41,321 nucleotides of DNA from Nitrospinota bacterium (GTDB lineage: Bacteria; Nitrospinota_A; UBA7883; JACRGQ01). Position numbers and translations under genes: made by a program. Shown here in pieces: positions 39,782-41,321 of the stretch. The stretch spans positions 1 to 41,321 of the forward strand of contig JACRGQ010000020.1 in the NCBI GenBank assembly GCA_016217735.1. The letters run 5' to 3'. The stretch's first letter is position 1; each line of letters starts with the position of its first letter. The notes under the pieces were generated by a model. The model saw nothing but the letters and a program-made list of their open reading frames with translations, was not told where the DNA came from and made no database searches.

Positions 39782-41321
39782 CTATCCCATTGAAGCATTA
39801 ATGATCTCTAACACGTGCTCTAAATACCGCCCCTCTGTAGCAGCGGTTGATTGCCTCAAATAGCCGGGGATACATTCAAGAAATTCAGATTTGCTTGTAG
39901 GTTTCTTCTCTAAAAACACATCCAGCATTGCTGGCCGAAGTAATCGTTGATTCTCGGGAGTATTTGGCAATTCTCTCTGAATGACCTCCCTATCATACTT
40001 AACTAACCTTTCCCGAAGCCCCTTATTTTCCGATATAAACTTTTCGATAGCGGACTCCTGCTGGTCAACCTCATCGACTATTTGTTTTATTTCCTTAGCT
40101 TCTGATTCATATTTCTGCTCAAATCCTTTTACGTTTTCCGTTCTTAGTGAGCTTAACTCCCGAATGATCGGCCTAAGCTCATCGTGTGGATTCCTAAACC
40201 AATCAGTCGACCATATCCGGCGTATCCGCCATCCGAGGCGCTCCAAGATTGTTTGCCGCAGTCGGTCACGATCGCGCGTTGATTTTGCCGAATGATAGGT
40301 GGCACCGTCGCACTCGATCCCCATTAAAAATCGCCCTGAATTGCCAGGGTCAACCACTGCTATATCTATAAAAAAGCCAGCTACACCAACCTGCGGGATG
40401 CATTCATACCCCTTATTGCGCAACGCTGCCATAACCGCAATTTCGAAATCACTGTCCGGCGCGCGCCCACTCTCTCGTTCTGTTCTATAAAGCATGCCCG
40501 TCTCGCAATAGGCTATAAAATCACGAAGTGCCTGTACGCCACGGTTAGCCGTCGAAGCGACAATAATGTCTTTTGATTCCATAGAGCTAAAAATATGCAT
40601 GCGCTTTTTCGATCGAGTAAATAATACGTTCAAGCGACGCCACCCAACTCCCGAATTAATTGGGCCAAAACGTTGGAAAACCTTTCCGCGAGGTTCTTGA
40701 GGGCCATAGGTCATTGAAATAAAGATCACATCACGTTCATCGCCTTGAACATTTTCAAGGTTCTTAATAAAAAGGGATTCATCTCTTTGAGAATCTTTTT
40801 CCAGGCTCGATTGAAATACCTCATCATCCTTCGCCAGCATTTCAATAGCACTTTCAATCTGAAGGCGCTGCTCAGCGTTCATTGCTACCACGCCCAAAGA
40901 CTCTTCCGGCCGATGCTTAAAATGCTCTCGAACAGCCTCTGAAATGATTTTAGCTTCTTCCATATTACGCCTGTTAATAAAGCAGCCGCGAGACACCCTT
41001 GTATATCTGATGCCATAGCTATCAGTTGCCTTATGGGGCGATGGAAATAGCACTAAATCACCCTCATAAAAAGAATGATTCGAAAACGCAATTAAGCTTT
41101 CGTGTTGCGATCGGTAATGCCAACGAAGCCGTCTAGCTGGGAACATGGGCAACGTAGTGTCCAGAATACTTTCAGATTCCTCAATAGTTGTTGGATCGGC
41201 GGCGTCACCATCAACAACGCGATCAAAAAAGCTTGTTGGCGGCAACTGCTTTGAATCACCGACAACCACCAACTGCTTGCCACGCGCAATCGCTCCTAAC
41301 GCGTCCTCTGGCTTGATCTGA
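39782..41321 (-). CDS. SF1 helicase with C-terminal Vsr/DUF559-like nuclease (partial)
   Basis: The C-terminal part (513 codons) of a large protein whose N-terminus lies beyond the right edge; the frame is open to base 41321. Helicase motifs in order: VVVGDSKQLPP (III), WHYRSQHESLI (IV), ENVQGDERDVIFIS (V) and RLNVLFTRSKKRM (VI). A PD-(D/E)XK nuclease of the Vsr/DUF559 type follows: FFIDIAVVDP, GIECDGATYH, then RDRLRQTILERLGWRIRRIWSTDW. A coiled coil and a helical tail end the protein. This layout is known from DUF4011-helicase-Vsr anti-phage proteins; the DUF4011 part cannot be seen here. Base composition is clearly more AT-rich than the rest of the window, consistent with transfer. Confidence 0.85.
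   Translation of the reverse strand, partial: QIKPEDALGAIARGKQLVVVGDSKQLPPTSFFDRVVDGDAADPTTIEESESILDTTLPMFPARRLRWHYRSQHESLIAFSNHSFYEGDLVLFPSPHKATDSYGIRYTRVSRGCFINRRNMEEAKIISEAVREHFKHRPEESLGVVAMNAEQRLQIESAIEMLAKDDEVFQSSLEKDSQRDESLFIKNLENVQGDERDVIFISMTYGPQEPRGKVFQRFGPINSGVGWRRLNVLFTRSKKRMHIFSSMESKDIIVASTANRGVQALRDFIAYCETGMLYRTERESGRAPDSDFEIAVMAALRNKGYECIPQVGVAGFFIDIAVVDPGNSGRFLMGIECDGATYHSAKSTRDRDRLRQTILERLGWRIRRIWSTDWFRNPHDELRPIIRELSSLRTENVKGFEQKYESEAKEIKQIVDEVDQQESAIEKFISENKGLRERLVKYDREVIQRELPNTPENQRLLRPAMLDVFLEKKPTSKSEFLECIPGYLRQSTAATEGRYLEHVLEIINASMG

Overview
The window looks like chromosomal DNA of a GC-rich, Gram-negative, flagellated bacterium. Lipoprotein signal peptides, an outer-membrane beta-barrel, sigma-54-type (-24/-12) flagellar promoters and a CheA/CheD pathway point this way. 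Gene content and operon style suggest a deltaproteobacterial or Nitrospinota/Nitrospirota-like lineage. That is an inference from gene content; no rRNA or universal marker is present to place it.

Layout. 1-145: 3' end of an IS110-family transposase. 384-1499 (-): receiver/histidine-kinase hybrid. 1610-3722 (+): hisA-hisF-hisIE with overlapping ATGA junctions, closed by a bidirectional terminator shared with a small convergent lipoprotein gene. 4423-7507 (+): a chemotaxis pair, cheA followed by an unusual CheD-receiver fusion. 7582-13000 (-): a large PilZ-domain protein, then a cluster of class I adenylate cyclase, degenerate receiver-TPR protein and GIY-YIG protein. 13142-19988: M16 peptidase, an unknown 250-aa protein, an outer-membrane barrel and two related Gly/Thr-rich lipoproteins, with several intergenic palindromic repeats. 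19979-27138 (-): a probable eight-gene metabolic operon (split transketolase, coaD, aminotransferase, thiO-thiS-thiG-thiDE). 27357-34383 (-): flagellar basal-body/export operon flgB-flgC-fliF-fliG-fliH-fliI-fliJ-motE-like plus a 66-aa ORF, behind a very good sigma-54 promoter. 34793-38499 (+): divergent hook operon fliK-flgD-flgE behind a second sigma-54-type promoter. 38500-38960: repeats and two tandem copies of a structured RNA-like element. 38971-39330: transposase remnant. 39566-41321: a tRNA 3'-end fragment (probable attachment site) followed by an AT-richer island carrying the end of a superfamily 1 helicase-nuclease of probable defence function.

How the genes work together. Three connected themes dominate: flagellum construction, chemosensory control (cheA, cheD-REC) and nucleotide second messengers (PilZ for c-di-GMP, class I cyclase for cAMP). 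The metabolic operon joins thiamine-thiazole synthesis with a TPP-dependent enzyme, transketolase.

The most interesting unexplained signal is a pair of elements about 150 nt apart just downstream of flgE. Each can present an identical 17-nt anti-Shine-Dalgarno sequence in a hairpin loop, closed by stems of different sequence in the two copies, followed by a conserved 9-mer and a 10-bp GC hairpin with a GCCTAA loop. The loop is perfectly complementary (12-13 nt) to the ribosome-binding site of flgE itself. Other notable points are the CheD-receiver fusion with no methylesterase, a receiver that has lost its phosphorylation residues beside the cyclase, a fused ThiD-like domain lacking catalytic motifs, and the absence of fliE from its usual position.
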